From Dehalococcoidia bacterium UBA5629 (lineage in GTDB: Bacteria > Chloroflexota > Dehalococcoidia > GIF9 > UBA5629): a stretch of DNA of 7,117 nucleotides. Both the position numbers and the translations under genes were made by a program. The stretch lies in the NCBI GenBank assembly GCA_002421445.1, contig DIKB01000136.1:1-7117 (forward strand), written 5' to 3'. The notes under the pieces are model-generated. The model made no database searches. It was given only the letters and a program-made list of their open reading frames with translations, and was not told where the DNA came from. How positions within the stretch are numbered: position 1 is the first letter of the stretch; every line of letters starts with the position of its first letter. This document shows positions 6,109 through 7,117 of this stretch, piece by piece.

Positions 6109-6168
6109 ATACAGCTTGTCAGGATAGTATCTCCGTGAGAATTCTATTGGACAAGAGCATAGTTCTTT

Positions 6169-6666
6169 ATGGTAATAGTTGACATAATAGTTTCCATTGG
6201 TTTAATTTTCAGCTTCATCGGCGGACTAAGAAACGGCGCTGTGAAAGAGTTTTTTGGGCTGGCGGGGATGATTATCGCTATTCCTGTTACCGGCGCTACG
6301 TACGGTATGGTGGTTGCTGTATTATCTTTCATCCCTGCCACGAATTGGCAGAATTTCGTGGGTTTCCTTATCGCGTTTACGCTTGTGAGTATAGCCCTGA
6401 TTTTGTTATTTATGATACCCCGCATGGCTCTTGGAGGGATTTGGAAGGGTGGAATCCTCTCCGCCATCATCGGTGGTGTATTCAATGTGATCAACGCTGC
6501 CATCGGTCTGGTGATTTTTTGCTTTCTGGTGCTGACGTATCCGGTTCTGCCGTTTCTCATCGATGTCATCACAGGTTCAAGTATGCTTACCTGGTTGATT
6601 ACAAACCTGCACTTTGTACAGTTACTGATGCCTGCGGCTTTTCAACAGCTGCTTCGTAGTTACTAA
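6169..6666 (+). CDS. CvpA family membrane protein
   Basis: A 165-residue protein with four predicted membrane helices at about residues 3-19, 29-52, 62-83 and 100-122. The first loop carries the CvpA signature as GGLRNGAVKEFFGLAG (residues 18-33), matching the family's D-x(n)-G-x-x-[RK]-G-x-x-[KR]-[E] pattern. The second conserved block, GGIWKGGILSAIIGGVFNVINAAIG (about 89-113, glycine-rich, reading as G..N), also fits. CvpA was named from colicin V export in E. coli, and members are linked to envelope integrity and stress tolerance; the molecular activity is not settled. Length is normal. It starts 60 bases after the 4405 gene with no clear Shine-Dalgarno site, so it may be the third gene of the 3932 operon or have its own weak promoter. 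The C-terminal ~40 residues are hydrophobic but not family-specific. Confidence 0.8.
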   Translation: MVIVDIIVSIGLIFSFIGGLRNGAVKEFFGLAGMIIAIPVTGATYGMVVAVLSFIPATNWQNFVGFLIAFTLVSIALILLFMIPRMALGGIWKGGILSAIIGGVFNVINAAIGLVIFCFLVLTYPVLPFLIDVITGSSMLTWLITNLHFVQLLMPAAFQQLLRSY

Positions 6667-6812
6667 GCTAAATTCCGTTGTAAAGTTTTCCTGCTTTTTG
6701 TGCATATTAGCTTTAATAGGGTGAAATGACGGACGAAATTTAGTGCTCCCCGTAATAAAAACGGAAGCTAAAATAAAAATTAAACAGCCTTTTTAAGAAA
6801 GGGAGGTGATTT
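6667..6812. other. AT-rich gap between cvpA-like gene and MFS gene
   Basis: No gene or convincing intrinsic terminator is visible. It holds -10-like boxes (TTTAAT at 6712-6717, TAAAAT at 6769-6774), neither with a good -35 at the proper distance, so the MFS promoter is not identified. AAGCTAA occurs at 6665-6671 and 6765-6771, with its inverse TTAGCTT at 6707-6713 between them. TTCCGTT (6673-6679) also has an inverse AACGGAA at 6760-6766. Confidence 0.4.
6798..6810 (+). promoter_or_regulatory. Near-perfect Shine-Dalgarno site of the MFS gene
   Basis: AAAGGGAGGTGAT matches the complement of the 16S rRNA 3' end (AAAGGAGGTGATC) over almost its whole length with one extra G, ending two bases before the ATG at 6813. 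It is the strongest ribosome site in the window and fixes the start. Confidence 0.75.
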
Positions 6813-7117
6813 ATGACTGGAGGAGTAAAGGCATCTGCTTCGGGGCAAGCAGATGCTACCTACCGCTGGGTTATTCTTGCTATTCTATTTTGGTCACAAG
6901 TCTTCTTATCCATGGGGGCATATGCCTGGGGAATATTAGGTATGTATCTCCGCCCTGCGTTGGGGATCAGCCATACTCAAGTGGGTATGTTAAACTCAGT
7001 TTTTTATCTTAGTTCAGTGATTATAGCCATTCCCGCAGGGATTATGGTTGATAAAATGGGTGCTCGCAAATGGCTCATTATCTGTCTCCTTTTGATGGCG
7101 ATTCCCTTTGTAGCTAT
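6813..7117 (+). CDS. Major facilitator superfamily transporter, N-terminal part (runs off the window)
   Basis: The first 101 residues of an MFS permease; the frame is open at the right edge. Residues 1-17 are a polar cytoplasmic N-terminus. Helix 1 spans about 18-38, a loop follows (LRPALGISHTQVGML, residues 46-60, a typical 'helix 1-2 loop' of MFS carriers), helix 2 is about 61-78, then motif A reads GIMVDKMGARK (76-86, pattern GxxxD[RK]xGx[RK]), and helix 3 begins at 87. Motif A controls the inside/outside switch in MFS proteins. The SxxQVGxLxSVFYLxxxIxxxPAGxxxDKxGxR pattern is like the anion:cation symporter or oxalate:formate-antiporter-like carriers, but the substrate cannot be told from this fragment. 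A long hairpin lies over codons 7-15. The gap of 146 bases before it suggests its own transcription unit. Confidence 0.85.
   Translation, partial: MTGGVKASASGQADATYRWVILAILFWSQVFLSMGAYAWGILGMYLRPALGISHTQVGMLNSVFYLSSVIIAIPAGIMVDKMGARKWLIICLLLMAIPFVA
6831..6856 (+). repeat. Perfect 10-bp inverted repeat within the start of the MFS gene
   Basis: GCATCTGCTT (6831-6840) and AAGCAGATGC (6847-6856) pair completely around a six-base loop CGGGGC, with a possible eleventh G-U pair (6830/6857). It starts 18 bases after the A of the ATG. In RNA this is a strong stem at the edge of the initiating ribosome's footprint. No T-run follows, so it is not an intrinsic terminator. Confidence 0.7.

Noticed and set aside
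6107..6132. Hairpin AGATAC/GTATCT after the 4405 gene as a terminator
   Set aside because: It is six AT-rich pairs with a 14-base loop and no following T-run; too weak.
6114..6142. Promoter TTGTCA-N17-GAGAAT before the CvpA gene
   Set aside because: The -10 match is poor and chance-level, so co-transcription from 3863-3891 is at least as likely.
6806..7012. 68-residue frame overlapping the MFS start
   Set aside because: It is out of frame with the strong ribosome site and the clear MFS motif A reading, which begins at 6813 and stays open to the edge.

Overview
The window looks like ordinary bacterial chromosome. Gene starts are mostly preceded by Shine-Dalgarno sites and sigma70-type promoters, and base composition is moderate. 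TGA is used as a stop and TGG as Trp. The protein types (a multi-repeat DUF5671-like membrane protein, a short MGMT-fold protein, CvpA, small membrane-anchored proteins with unknown outer domains) resemble what I recall from Chloroflexota, particularly Dehalococcoidia. That assignment is a recollection of family distribution, not a search result. I see no tRNA, rRNA, CRISPR array, insertion sequence or phage gene.

Layout. Positions 1-1611 (minus strand) hold a secreted protein made of three copies of a ~143-residue unit, with the start of a fourth cut off by the stop codon. A divergent promoter region (about 1619-1752), containing a dyad, separates it from a small two-helix membrane protein on the plus strand (start 1753). 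That protein's reading frame is interrupted by one in-frame TGA at 2077 but continues, protein-like, to 2277. Next is an intact alkyltransferase-like (MGMT-fold) protein (2304-2795) whose active-site cysteine is replaced. Positions 2813-3791 are damaged: a short orphan gene start with a good ribosome site runs head-on into the 3' end of a minus-strand cysM (cysteine synthase B). That cysM carries two compensating one-base frameshifts and an internal TAG.

A second divergent region (3792-3931) drives a plus-strand run of three membrane-associated genes: a single-anchor protein with a probable NTF2-like domain (3932-4393), a ~12-or-more-helix protein of six related units plus a soluble tail (4405-6108), and a CvpA-family protein (6169-6666). 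These are probably co-transcribed from a good promoter at 3863-3891. After a 146-base gap, a major facilitator superfamily transporter starts at 6813 behind a near-perfect Shine-Dalgarno site and runs off the right edge. It carries a perfect 10-bp hairpin just inside its coding region.

How the genes work together is mostly unknown. No complete pathway is visible. The strongest biological signals are gene decay (or sequence errors) around cysM and the interrupted 1753 gene, and a small operon of envelope proteins of unknown role. I did not find convincing evidence of a new defence, mobile or biosynthetic system.
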